Below, piece after piece: positions 1 through 7,933 of a stretch of DNA of 38,413 nt. Source of the stretch: Streptomyces roseochromogenus subsp. oscitans DS 12.976 (GTDB lineage: Bacteria > Actinomycetota > Actinomycetes > Streptomycetales > Streptomycetaceae). The stretch covers positions 4,457,239 to 4,495,651 of the forward strand of contig NZ_CM002285.1 in the NCBI RefSeq assembly GCF_000497445.1, read 5' to 3'. Both the position numbers and the translations under genes were made by a program. The first letter of the stretch is position 1, and each line of letters starts with the position of its first letter. The notes below the pieces were generated by a model. The model saw nothing but the letters and a program-made list of their open reading frames with translations, was not told the DNA's origin and ran no database searches.

Positions 1-219
1 GTCCATTCGGTGGGTGAGCTCATGGCTCGTTCCGAGGCGGACCTCCTGGACATCCGTAACTTCGGTGCGAAGTCGATCGACGAGGTCAAGGCGAAGCTGG
101 CCGGCTTGGGCCTGGCCCTCAAGGACAGCCCGCCCGGATTCGACCCGACCGCCGCCGCGGGTGCCTTCGGCGCGGACGACAGCGCGAGCACGGGTTTCAT
201 GGAGACCGAGCAGTACTGA
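1..219 (+). CDS. rpoA: RNA polymerase alpha subunit, C-terminal end (partial)
   Basis: The window opens inside this gene; 72 codons and the stop are present, read in frame from base 1. The product is the C-terminal domain of the RNA polymerase alpha subunit, which contacts UP-element DNA and activators. The motif [19 protein letters not shown] followed by [10 protein letters not shown] is the helix-hairpin-helix part of alphaCTD, and the acidic tail ending in ETEQY is the one I know from Streptomyces RpoA. In Streptomyces, rpoA is normally followed by rplQ and truA. Here nothing resembling ribosomal protein L17 follows, so this could be a second rpoA copy or a rearranged locus. Identity is very sure; orthologue versus paralogue is not resolved. 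Confidence 0.95.
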   Translation, partial: VHSVGELMARSEADLLDIRNFGAKSIDEVKAKLAGLGLALKDSPPGFDPTAAAGAFGADDSASTGFMETEQY

Positions 220-824
220 ATGCCGCGCCGGGTCGCGGGGAGCCAGGACGGCAGCGGAGTCGGCGATGAGCACCGGCCGGCCGCACCCGGCTCCCCGGCG
301 GCCCGCCGGCGGAGAGGCAGACGCGCGTCGGGCAGCGCCCGGCACCGCCCGCGCTCGGAGGCACGCGAAGGACGTACGGCGCCGGCGCGGCCGTGCGCGG
401 AAATCTGTCACGGCGAGGCCATACGTCCGCGCCTCGCGGAGTCAGGGTTGATCCACGAGGCAGATGGCGCTGAGTCTTCGGAGCGCGGGTGCCACGCACG
501 CCTGGGTTCCCCGCCGTGTTCCCGAAACGAAGGTGCCATGCCCGCTGGGAACGCCCCTGCGTTCGGCAGGCTCCGCCCGTTCGGCAGCCGCTTCCGTACG
601 CGGGGGACGGGCTGCCAGGGTCCCCGCCCGGGCGCCGGACGAAAGAGCGGCCAGGACGGGCGCTCCGCCCCGCACCGGAAGGAGGGCCGTGACCGCCGTC
701 GTTGTCCGGTGCGTGAAGTCGCCACAGCCGCTTCCCGGGAGCGCGGGTCCGTCGGCCGTGGCGGCGGTACGGTGTGCGGCAGTCGATCGCCCGTTCTGCG
801 ATCGCTAACCAACAAGGGGGTTCC
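220..824. other. 605-bp intergenic region without a convincing gene
   Basis: Open frames cross this stretch on both strands, but none shows a recognisable family, a good ribosome-binding site or natural-looking composition; they are Arg/Pro/Gly-rich, as expected of GC-rich noncoding DNA. No rplQ homologue is visible in any frame, although an ATGCCGCGC string lies directly after the rpoA stop. Short direct repeats (GTTCGGCAG, twice near 564-592) are present. The last 100 bases probably carry the promoter of the esterase gene; I see no confident -35/-10 pair. Confidence 0.5.
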
Positions 825-2183
825 ATGAAACACCGCCGCCCGCGCCACCGTCGCAGAACGATCGCCAGAGCGGTCGGTACGGCGGGCGCGCTGGCCGTCG
901 CTCTGGGTGCGGGGATGACGCCGGCGATGGCTGCCGGGAAGCCGTCCGCCAAGCCCGCGGCCACCGGGTTCTCGCCGGACCAGCCCGACCAGCCCGACCA
1001 GCACACGCCCTGGGCGCCCGAGAACGACGAGGCGCCGCTGCACCACAAGCCCGTACACCCCGATGCCCTCGCGTCGGGCCGCACGGATACGTCCGGTCTT
1101 CAGCTCAACATGCCCGCGCCGACCGGGCCGTACAGCGTGGGCATGGTCGGCCTGCACCTCGTCGACAAGTCCCGCATCGACCCGTACGTGCCGGGCAACC
1201 AGCAGCGCGAGGTGATGGTGTCGCTCTGGTATCCGGCCACCGCCACGTCCGGGCACTATCAGGCACCGTGGATGCCGTCGATCTCCGGCGCCCATTTCCT
1301 CGCCTCGCGCGGGCTGTCGCCGCAGCAGGTGACCCTGCCGAGGACCGCGGGCCATGTCCTCGCCCCGGTGAACACCAAGCTCGGCAAGCTGCCCGTCCTG
1401 CTGTACTCGACCGGGCTGCACTCGGACCGCGCGATGGGCACCGCGCTCGCCCAGGACCTCGCCAGCCGCGGCTACCTCGTCGTCACCGTCGACCACACCC
1501 ACGACGCCAACGAGGTGCAGTTCCCCGGCAACCGGCTCGAGGTCAACACGATGCCGCCGGACGCGCACTCCTCCGACACGCTCAAGGTGCGCGCGGCCGA
1601 CATCCGGTTCGTCATCAACCAGCTCGGCACGATCAGTAAGGGCGGCAACCCGGATGCCGGCCACGCCACGCTTCCCTCCGGGCTGTCGGGCGCCGTGGAC
1701 ATGTCCCGGATCGGGATGTTCGGCTGGTCGCTGGGCGGCGCGGCGGTCGACACCTCCATGCAGCTCGACCACCGCATCGCCGCTGGTGCCGACCTGGACG
1801 GCCAGTTCTTCGGTACGGCGCCGAGCAAGGACCTGGACCGGCCCTTCATGCTCTTCAGCTCAGGCACCCACAACCGCAACAACGACGGGTCGTGGCGCAC
1901 GCTGTGGTCGCATCTGAAGGGATACCGGGTCGACATCCAGCTCCACGGCGCGGCACACCTGTCGTTCAGCGACAACGAGTGGATGGTGCCGCAGGAGGCG
2001 GGCCTGCTCGGGCTCTCCCAGGATCAGCTCCAGCAGATGTTCGGGACGATCGATCCCGACAGGGCGGTCAAGGTCCAGTGTGACTACCTCGCCGCCTTCT
2101 TCGACCAGGAGCTTCGCCACAAGCACAGCACCCTGCTGGACGGCCCCGACAAGAGCTACCCGGAGATCTCCTTCGTCCGCTGA
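825..2183 (+). CDS. Secreted PAF-acetylhydrolase-like alpha/beta hydrolase
   Basis: A 452-residue exported esterase/lipase of the platelet-activating-factor acetylhydrolase type. The basic N-terminus (MKHRRPRHRRR), a hydrophobic stretch and an AMAAG cleavage site form a signal peptide, so the enzyme should act outside the cell. The nucleophile elbow GWSLGG places the catalytic Ser at 302; Asp325 (in ADLDG) and His378 (in AAHLSF) complete the likely triad, in the order and spacing of that family. The start is ATG 825 with AAGGGGG four bases upstream; a longer in-frame start at 774 lacks a binding site and a sensible leader. A Pro/Asp/Gln repeat (PDQPDQPDQ) follows the signal peptide. Substrate is unknown. 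It stands alone as a transcription unit, followed by a weak hairpin. Confidence 0.85.
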   Translation: MKHRRPRHRRRTIARAVGTAGALAVALGAGMTPAMAAGKPSAKPAATGFSPDQPDQPDQHTPWAPENDEAPLHHKPVHPDALASGRTDTSGLQLNMPAPTGPYSVGMVGLHLVDKSRIDPYVPGNQQREVMVSLWYPATATSGHYQAPWMPSISGAHFLASRGLSPQQVTLPRTAGHVLAPVNTKLGKLPVLLYSTGLHSDRAMGTALAQDLASRGYLVVTVDHTHDANEVQFPGNRLEVNTMPPDAHSSDTLKVRAADIRFVINQLGTISKGGNPDAGHATLPSGLSGAVDMSRIGMFGWSLGGAAVDTSMQLDHRIAAGADLDGQFFGTAPSKDLDRPFMLFSSGTHNRNNDGSWRTLWSHLKGYRVDIQLHGAAHLSFSDNEWMVPQEAGLLGLSQDQLQQMFGTIDPDRAVKVQCDYLAAFFDQELRHKHSTLLDGPDKSYPEISFVR

Positions 2184-2207
2184 CCGGACAGCTGACCGGA
2201 CATCCGG

Positions 2208-2235
2208 AGGGCGGGTCCTTTCGCGGGTCCGCCCT
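2208..2235 (+). terminator. Weak terminator-like hairpin after the esterase gene
   Basis: AGGGCGG pairs with CCGCCCT around a 14-base loop, 25 bp after the esterase stop codon. There is no U-tract, as is common in Streptomyces. The stem is short, so this is tentative. Confidence 0.35.
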
Positions 2236-2344
2236 TCGGCGTTCCGGGGGGTGGTCCCGCATGCGTCGGCCTCGTCGGCCATCGCCCGGTGGCCCCTTGC
2301 GCACGTACGACACAGGGACGAAAGTGTGATGGTTATGTGATCGT

Positions 2345-4756
2345 ATGAGGCTAGAGTGTTCGCTCTGTCGAACATTCGGGCGCTCTACGCCAGTTGAGAA
2401 AGGATCCGCTGCCCTGCCCTCCGCACCCCGGGCGCCGCGGCGACACCGCATCCGCCGCCGCGCCGATATGCCCATGCTTGGCGGGGTGCGCCCGCCGATC
2501 GCCGCCCTCGTCGTACTCCTGCTGGTGGTCGCCGCCCTGACCGTGATCGGCCTCGACGGCATCCAGGCCGAGCGAATACCGCAGGCCGTACTGAACGGCG
2601 AGCAGCAGATCTCCGCGGACACCGCACTGTCGGTGCGCACCGCGATCGACGTCGAGGCGAGCACGGTACGCCGTACGGCCAACGCGTACCCGGCGACAAG
2701 CACCTCCACCCCCGCGACCGCGCTCAAGGCGCTGACCTCTGCCAGGAAGGCGGTCCTCGGCAGTGCGCTGCTCGACCCGCACACCGGCAAACTGCTGGCG
2801 GCCGGCGGCAAGCCGGTGCCGCTGGCCGGGGTGGACGTCGCCGGGACGGCGTCCGGGCACGGCGCGATCCGGCCCCGGCTGGTGACATCGGGCGGCACGC
2901 GGCAACTGCTGTACTTCGCCAGGGTCACCGTGCCCGCACAGCAGGAGGACGCCAACCAGGACCAGTACCAGGCCCCGAGCCGGCCCGACCGGCAGTGGCT
3001 GCTCGTGGTCTGCGAGACGCTCCCCACCCTCACGACGTACGGCGACGGACGCACCGCCGAAGTACTGGACGCGAGCGGCACGGCGCTCGCCACCACCGTC
3101 CGCGGCACGGCGTCGCCGGCCGCCGCCGACAGCGGTCTGCCTGCGACGGCGGCCCGCGCGGCGAGGGACTCGGGGCGTGACACCGACGGCTCGGGAAGCC
3201 TGCTGGGCGCCACCACGGGCAGCCGGCGCACGGTGGCCGGCTGGGCCCAGGTCGCCTCGGCGACCGGTCCGGGCGACGCCGACGGCCTCGGTCTGGTGGT
3301 GCTCACCTCCCGCGCGGTGCCCGCCACGACCGGCGGCGCCGACTACTCGCGCTTCGCACTCGAGGCCGCGGGGGCGCTGGCCGGGGTCGCGCTGCTGCTC
3401 GGGCTGGCACTGCACTTCTTGGTGCAGCGGCCACTGCTGCGGCTGTATCTGTCCGCCGGCCGCCTGGCCCGGGGCGCGACCGAGGGCGGGCCGGCCGCGC
3501 TGGAGGAGCTGACCCGGCCGGTTCCGGTGCATGGCTTCGGGGAACTGGCCCGGATCGGGCGGGCACTGGAGTCACTGCGCCGGCAACTGCTCGGCGAGAG
3601 CGGCCCGCAGGACTTCCCGGCCCGGCGCGGACCGGGCTATCGGGCGCTGGCCGTGGCCGGCGTGGTGGTGGTGGCCTGCTGGGCGATGCCGATGATCTTC
3701 CTGCTGAACAGGGCGGACACCGCGACCGCGGTTCCGGCTCCGGTCCTCGCCGACCAGCAGGCGCGCACCGAGATCGCGACGAACCGGATCCGGCAGTCCC
3801 TCGACCAGTCGTACACCGACCTGAGCGACGTGGCCGCGGGTCTGCCGGGCAGGAGCCGGGCCGCCCAGGCCGAGGTTCTGCAACGCACCCTCGCCGACCA
3901 CAAGCAGTACCGCTCGCTGTATCTCCTGGACCGCTCCGGCGGCATCACGCTGAGGGTGGGCGGCACCCCGCTGCGCACCCTCGTCCACGTGCCCGGCGGC
4001 AGCGGGATCACCACCGTCAACACCTCGGGCCGGATCCCGGCGATCGCCGCCTATTCGCAGGTCCGGGCCGTCAAGGGCAAGGCCCCGGCGGCCGGGGTGG
4101 TCCTGTTCGGTGAGATCGACGTGAAGGCGCTCAACTCCGTTCTGCCCAGGCCGAAGCTGGGCAGCGTCTGGGTGACGGACCGCGACAACAGGGTGCTGGC
4201 GGCAAGCGTGGGCTACCGCGCCTTCCAGTCGCTGCCCGACCCCGGTCTGACCCGTCTCGCCCGCGCCACCCAGGGCGCCCCGGGGACCGCGGGCACCGCG
4301 ACCTCGGCGGTGCTCCGCACGTCCTCCGGCCCGTCGGTCGACGCCGCGGCGCCGCTGGCGCAGAGCGGCCCGACGGCCGGCCTCGGCTGGCACGTGGTGA
4401 CCACGGAGCCCGCGGCGGCGCTCCAGATCCCCGCGGTGCAGGCCGAGCAGCGCACCATGCTCGCCGGGATCCTGGGCCTCACCCTGGGCGCGGCCTGCCT
4501 GGGCTGGCTGCATGTCGTGGTGATCCGGCCGCTGCGCGCGGTCGCCGTGCTCGTCGAGCGGCTCGCCGGCGGGGACCGCCGCACCGTGCTGCACCCGGTC
4601 AACCACGACGAGGTCGGCTCGGTCACCCGCGGCCTGGAGCTGATGCGCCAGGCCCTGGCGGAACGCGACCGGGCGGAACGCGACAGGGCGGCCAGATCCG
4701 GCCACGCCGCCGGGCCTTCCCAGTCCCTGCGTCAGACCACCCTCCAGCGGCAGTAA
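2345..4756 (+). CDS. Four-TM protein with duplicated ectodomain-HAMP modules, no output domain
   Basis: The protein is up to 803 residues and reads as two copies of one plan. Each has a TM helix (about 52-70 and 434-455), a roughly 250-residue outer domain resembling dCache/PAS-like sensor ectodomains, a second TM (337-362 and 704-727) and a HAMP-like segment (363-420; 728-772, with HDEVGSVTRGLELM). It ends soon after the second HAMP, with no kinase, cyclase or methyl-accepting domain. It lies 13 bp upstream of pgsB on the same strand, so it is probably co-transcribed and may scaffold or sense for the polymer synthase, perhaps in place of the missing PgsA. The start is uncertain: ATG 2345 has no ribosome-binding site and AT-richer early codons; ATG 2468, just before the first TM, is a good alternative. 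The architecture is clear; function is inferred. Confidence 0.72.
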   Translation: MRLECSLCRTFGRSTPVEKGSAALPSAPRAPRRHRIRRRADMPMLGGVRPPIAALVVLLLVVAALTVIGLDGIQAERIPQAVLNGEQQISADTALSVRTAIDVEASTVRRTANAYPATSTSTPATALKALTSARKAVLGSALLDPHTGKLLAAGGKPVPLAGVDVAGTASGHGAIRPRLVTSGGTRQLLYFARVTVPAQQEDANQDQYQAPSRPDRQWLLVVCETLPTLTTYGDGRTAEVLDASGTALATTVRGTASPAAADSGLPATAARAARDSGRDTDGSGSLLGATTGSRRTVAGWAQVASATGPGDADGLGLVVLTSRAVPATTGGADYSRFALEAAGALAGVALLLGLALHFLVQRPLLRLYLSAGRLARGATEGGPAALEELTRPVPVHGFGELARIGRALESLRRQLLGESGPQDFPARRGPGYRALAVAGVVVVACWAMPMIFLLNRADTATAVPAPVLADQQARTEIATNRIRQSLDQSYTDLSDVAAGLPGRSRAAQAEVLQRTLADHKQYRSLYLLDRSGGITLRVGGTPLRTLVHVPGGSGITTVNTSGRIPAIAAYSQVRAVKGKAPAAGVVLFGEIDVKALNSVLPRPKLGSVWVTDRDNRVLAASVGYRAFQSLPDPGLTRLARATQGAPGTAGTATSAVLRTSSGPSVDAAAPLAQSGPTAGLGWHVVTTEPAAALQIPAVQAEQRTMLAGILGLTLGAACLGWLHVVVIRPLRAVAVLVERLAGGDRRTVLHPVNHDEVGSVTRGLELMRQALAERDRAERDRAARSGHAAGPSQSLRQTTLQRQ

Positions 4757-4769
4757 GGACGGAATCGGC

Positions 4770-6233
4770 GTGCTCTTCCTCTATGTCATCGTCCTGCTGT
4801 GCTGTGCCGCGCTGTGGATCGCCGGAATCGTGGAGCAGCGGCGGCACTTCGCCTCGCTGGAGCAGATACCGGCGCGGGTGCTGGTCAACGGCATCCGCGG
4901 CAAGAGTTCGATCACCCGGCTGTGCGCGGGCGCGCTGCGCGGCGGCGGCCTGGTCACCGTCGCCAAGACCACCGGCACCGCCGCCCGGTTCATCCACCCG
5001 GACGCCACCGAGGAGCCGATTTACCGCAAGTTCGGGCTGTCCAACATCGTCGAGCAGATCGGCATCGTGCGGCGGGCGGCGACCTACCGGCCGGACGCGC
5101 TGGTGATCGAGTGCATGGCGGTGATGCCCGCGCTGCAGGAGATCAACCAGGAGAAGCTGATCCGCTCCACGATCGGCGTGCTGTGCAATGTCCGCGAGGA
5201 CCATCTGGAGGAGATGGGGCCGACGCTGGACGATGTCGCCCGCTCGCTCTCCCGCTCGATGCCGGTGGGCGGGGTGTGCGTGACGGCGGAGAAGGACCGC
5301 TTCCACATCCTCCAGGAGGAGGCCGACGCCCGTAACTGCAAGCTGGTCTACGCCGACCCGGAGACGGTCACCGACGAGGAGCTGCGCGGCTTCAGCTGGT
5401 TCACCTTCAAGGAGAACGTGGCGATCGCCCTCACCGTCGCCGAACTGCTCGGCGTGGAGCGGCAGACCGCGATGCAGGGCATGTGGGACGCACCGCCCGA
5501 CCCAGGTGTGCTGTCGGTGGAGCGCTACGTCACCCCCGAGGGCAAGCGGCTGCGGTTCGCCAACGTCTTCGCGGCCAACGACCCCGAGTCGACGCTGATG
5601 AACGTCAAGCAGCTGGAGGACCTCGGCGCGATCAGACGGCCGCTCAACGTGGTCATCAACTGCCGCCCGGACCGGGTGGAGCGCAACGGCCAGATGGGCG
5701 CGGTCGTCCCCGACCTCGCCGCCGAGACCGTGTTCCTGATCGGCCACCCGACCAAGAGCGCCCGTGACGCGATTCCGGCCGCCTTCACCGGGCGGGTGGT
5801 GGACCTCGGCGGCGACCGCCGGGACCCCGAGGAGCTGACCGCGGCGATGCTCGCGGAACTCGGCCCGGCCTCCTCGCTGGTGGCGATCGGCAACATCCAC
5901 GGCCAGGGCGAGCTGTTCCTGGAGTGCCTCGCCGAACTGCCGCTGGACGAATCCGAGGACCCGCTCGACGCCGTACCCGACGGGGACGGCCTGGACCAGG
6001 AGACCATGCAGATCGCGGTGCCCCGGCCGCGGATCGCGGTGGCCCGGCCGCCCGAGCCGGAGCCGTACAGCTGGGTGGCACCGCTGGAGACACCGGCGTA
6101 CGGCTTCCACATCCCGGAGCAGCGCGAACTCGCCCGCCGGTTCGCCGCCCGCCAGGGCCGGCCCGACGGCGAGCGCGCCGCAGACGACCCGCACCCCTCC
6201 TACGAACCGCACCAGCCCACGAGGAACCCGTGA
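4770..6233 (+). CDS. pgsB: Poly-gamma-glutamate synthase subunit PgsB/CapB-like
   Basis: A 487-residue ATP-dependent amide ligase related to Mur ligases. PgsB of Bacillus joins glutamate through gamma-carboxyl amide bonds at the membrane, using ATP. Visible are an N-terminal TM anchor (residues 1-20), the PgsB-type P-loop VNGIRGKSSITRL, the block IVEQIGIVRRA, the ECMAVMPALQEINQ stretch and NVREDHLEEMGPT, all closely matching CapB/PgsB. The last 80-90 residues, rich in Pro, Arg and Glu, extend beyond the roughly 390-residue Bacillus enzyme. The start is GTG 4770, with AGGA upstream. The stop overlaps the pgsC start (GTGA), so the two are translationally coupled. Family assignment is firm; whether the substrate is glutamate or another amino acid cannot be read from sequence. 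Confidence 0.93.
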   Translation: MLFLYVIVLLCCAALWIAGIVEQRRHFASLEQIPARVLVNGIRGKSSITRLCAGALRGGGLVTVAKTTGTAARFIHPDATEEPIYRKFGLSNIVEQIGIVRRAATYRPDALVIECMAVMPALQEINQEKLIRSTIGVLCNVREDHLEEMGPTLDDVARSLSRSMPVGGVCVTAEKDRFHILQEEADARNCKLVYADPETVTDEELRGFSWFTFKENVAIALTVAELLGVERQTAMQGMWDAPPDPGVLSVERYVTPEGKRLRFANVFAANDPESTLMNVKQLEDLGAIRRPLNVVINCRPDRVERNGQMGAVVPDLAAETVFLIGHPTKSARDAIPAAFTGRVVDLGGDRRDPEELTAAMLAELGPASSLVAIGNIHGQGELFLECLAELPLDESEDPLDAVPDGDGLDQETMQIAVPRPRIAVARPPEPEPYSWVAPLETPAYGFHIPEQRELARRFAARQGRPDGERAADDPHPSYEPHQPTRNP

Positions 6234-6712
6234 TCCCCGCCAACCTCACCGCACAGACCGCCGCGCTCGGGATCGCCCTCGGGCTGGTCTTCTCGCTCGT
6301 CTGCTATCTGACCACCAACCTCTCCCCCGGGGGGATGATCACCCCGGGCTGGATCGCCCTCACGCTCGTCACGGACGTGCAGATGGCCGGGCTGATGGTC
6401 GGTGTAGCGGCCCTCACGTACTTCGCGACGAAGCTGGTGCAGCGCACGGTGATTCTCTACGGCAAGCGGCTGTTCGCCGCCGTGGTGCTGTGCGCGGTGC
6501 TGATGCAGACCACCGTGATGCTCGCCCTCAGCCATGAGTTTCCGTTGCTGTACACATCACAGACCCTTGGCTTCATCGTCCCCGGCCTGGTCTCCTACCA
6601 GATGGTCCGCCAGCCAATGGCGGCCACGCTCATCTCGACCACGGCGGTGACGCTGGCCACGTACGTGGTGCTGGTCTCCGGTCTGCTGATCGGCGTCCTG
6701 CCCACCGGCTGA
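6230..6712 (+). CDS. pgsC: Poly-gamma-glutamate synthase membrane subunit PgsC/CapC-like
   Basis: A 160-residue polytopic membrane protein (Bacillus PgsC is about 149), the partner of PgsB in the membrane synthase/export complex. Conserved PgsC features are GMITPGWIAL in the first loop, VILYGKRLFAAVVL in the middle, and GFIVPGLVSYQM before the last hydrophobic segments; four to five TM helices are visible. The start is GTG 6230, which overlaps the pgsB TGA by four bases and has GAGGA six bases upstream; the open frame extends further 5', but that part is a shadow of pgsB. The gene order pgsB-pgsC is the classical one, but the next gene is not pgsA/capA, which normally completes the synthase. 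Confidence 0.92.
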   Translation: MIPANLTAQTAALGIALGLVFSLVCYLTTNLSPGGMITPGWIALTLVTDVQMAGLMVGVAALTYFATKLVQRTVILYGKRLFAAVVLCAVLMQTTVMLALSHEFPLLYTSQTLGFIVPGLVSYQMVRQPMAATLISTTAVTLATYVVLVSGLLIGVLPTG

Positions 6713-6756
6713 CCTGCCCACCGCCCTCTCACCTCGCACTTCCAGGAGGATCGGCC

Positions 6757-7848
6757 ATGCACTCCGAACCCGTCGCCAGACGCAGCCGTCCGACGCGCCG
6801 CGCCGTGCTCGGGACGATCGCGGGCGTGGCGGCCGCCGGGGTGGCGGGCGGGTACGTCTGGGACCGCCTCGGGCACGGCAGCGGCGGCAGCGACGACCGC
6901 ATCGGTACGGCCGCCGACGGCACGGGCACCGGGCCGAGCGCCCGGCCCACCGGGGCCCACACCTTCGAGCGGCTGTCCGCCCCCGACCGCACCGTGGTCC
7001 GCGCCGCCGACGGCGGCACGCTCGCCACCTTCACCGACGGCGCCCGTACGGCCGTACTCACCGGGCCCACCCGCAGCTTCAGCGAGCCGCGGACCACCGA
7101 GGCCACGGTGACCACGGACGCCTGGGTGCGGGTGCTGCCGCACGAGTGGCAGCGCGGCCTGGAGAAGTCCGCTTGGTTCAAGGGCTGGTTCCACAAGGCG
7201 CTCGGCGACACCAGCCCGGACGTCTTCGCGGTGGCGTTCGAGTACAGCAGCGCCGGGGCGCCCGACAAGCACAACACCGCCGGCGTGCGCTACGCGGGCA
7301 CCGCGCACTTCGGCCCGCGCAACGCCAAGGTCAACAACCCGCTGGACTTCGCCTACCACGACGAACAGTCCGACTTCTACGACTATCTGGGCATTGACTG
7401 GACCTTCCCGGACGGCACGCGCGTGCAGCCGGAGAAGGCCCGCTACGGCGACGTCGACTGCTCCGGCTTCCAGCGTCTGGTGTGGGGCTACCGCATGGGC
7501 ATCCCCCTGCACAACACCAACGCCCAGGGCACCGGCCTGCCGCGCCGCGCCTTCGCCATCGCCGCCCACGGTCCCGGCCGCCTGGTGATCCCCGACACCG
7601 GCGAGCAGCCCACCGATCTGGGCGCCCTGCAACCCGGTGATCTGGTCTTCTTCGCCATCATCAAGGACCGGCCGGACTTCATCGACCACTGCGGTATGTA
7701 CATGGGCCTCGACGACCAGGGCCGGCACCGCTTCTACTCCAGCCGCTCCGCCGCCAACGGCCCCACCCTGGGCGACCTGTCGGGCCGCTCGCTGCTGGAC
7801 GGCACCGACTTCTACGCCCGCGGCTTCCGGGCGGCCCGCCGACTGTGA
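6757..7848 (+). CDS. Tat-exported NlpC/P60-family hydrolase
   Basis: A 363-residue exported cysteine peptidase. The N-terminus RRSRPTRRAVLGTIAG plus a hydrophobic stretch is a Tat-type signal, followed by a Gly/Ser/Thr linker. An uncharacterised domain (about 65-220) precedes an NlpC/P60 core with catalytic Cys235 (DCSGF) and His311 (DHCGMY). NlpC/P60 enzymes cut D-gamma-glutamyl bonds in peptidoglycan, and the Bacillus gamma-PGA depolymerase PgdS belongs to the same superfamily. Placed 44 bp after pgsC behind a perfect AGGAGG site (6744-6749), it is a reasonable candidate for trimming, releasing or anchoring the polymer made by PgsBC. That role is inferred from context; a cell-wall endopeptidase is the alternative. 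Confidence 0.85.
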   Translation: MHSEPVARRSRPTRRAVLGTIAGVAAAGVAGGYVWDRLGHGSGGSDDRIGTAADGTGTGPSARPTGAHTFERLSAPDRTVVRAADGGTLATFTDGARTAVLTGPTRSFSEPRTTEATVTTDAWVRVLPHEWQRGLEKSAWFKGWFHKALGDTSPDVFAVAFEYSSAGAPDKHNTAGVRYAGTAHFGPRNAKVNNPLDFAYHDEQSDFYDYLGIDWTFPDGTRVQPEKARYGDVDCSGFQRLVWGYRMGIPLHNTNAQGTGLPRRAFAIAAHGPGRLVIPDTGEQPTDLGALQPGDLVFFAIIKDRPDFIDHCGMYMGLDDQGRHRFYSSRSAANGPTLGDLSGRSLLDGTDFYARGFRAARRL

Positions 7849-7933
7849 CCCAGCCGCCTGTCGCCGCCGCCCGGTGATCCCGCCGCCCGTGCACCACCGC
7901 CTCACCTGACCTGCTGATCCAAGGACCACTGCC

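Noticed and set aside
220..828. 202-codon plus-strand frame directly after rpoA, starting with an ATGCCGCGC that recalls rplQ
   Set aside because: After the first three codons it has no L17 likeness, is Arg/Gly/Ala-rich without motifs, and runs through the esterase promoter region.
408..1772. 454-codon minus-strand frame
   Set aside because: It is antisense to the esterase gene, whose catalytic motifs are clear; the antisense product is low-complexity.
4623..6212. 529-codon minus-strand frame opposite pgsB
   Set aside because: His/Arg/Gly-rich mirror of pgsB caused by high GC at third positions; pgsB has unmistakable conserved motifs.
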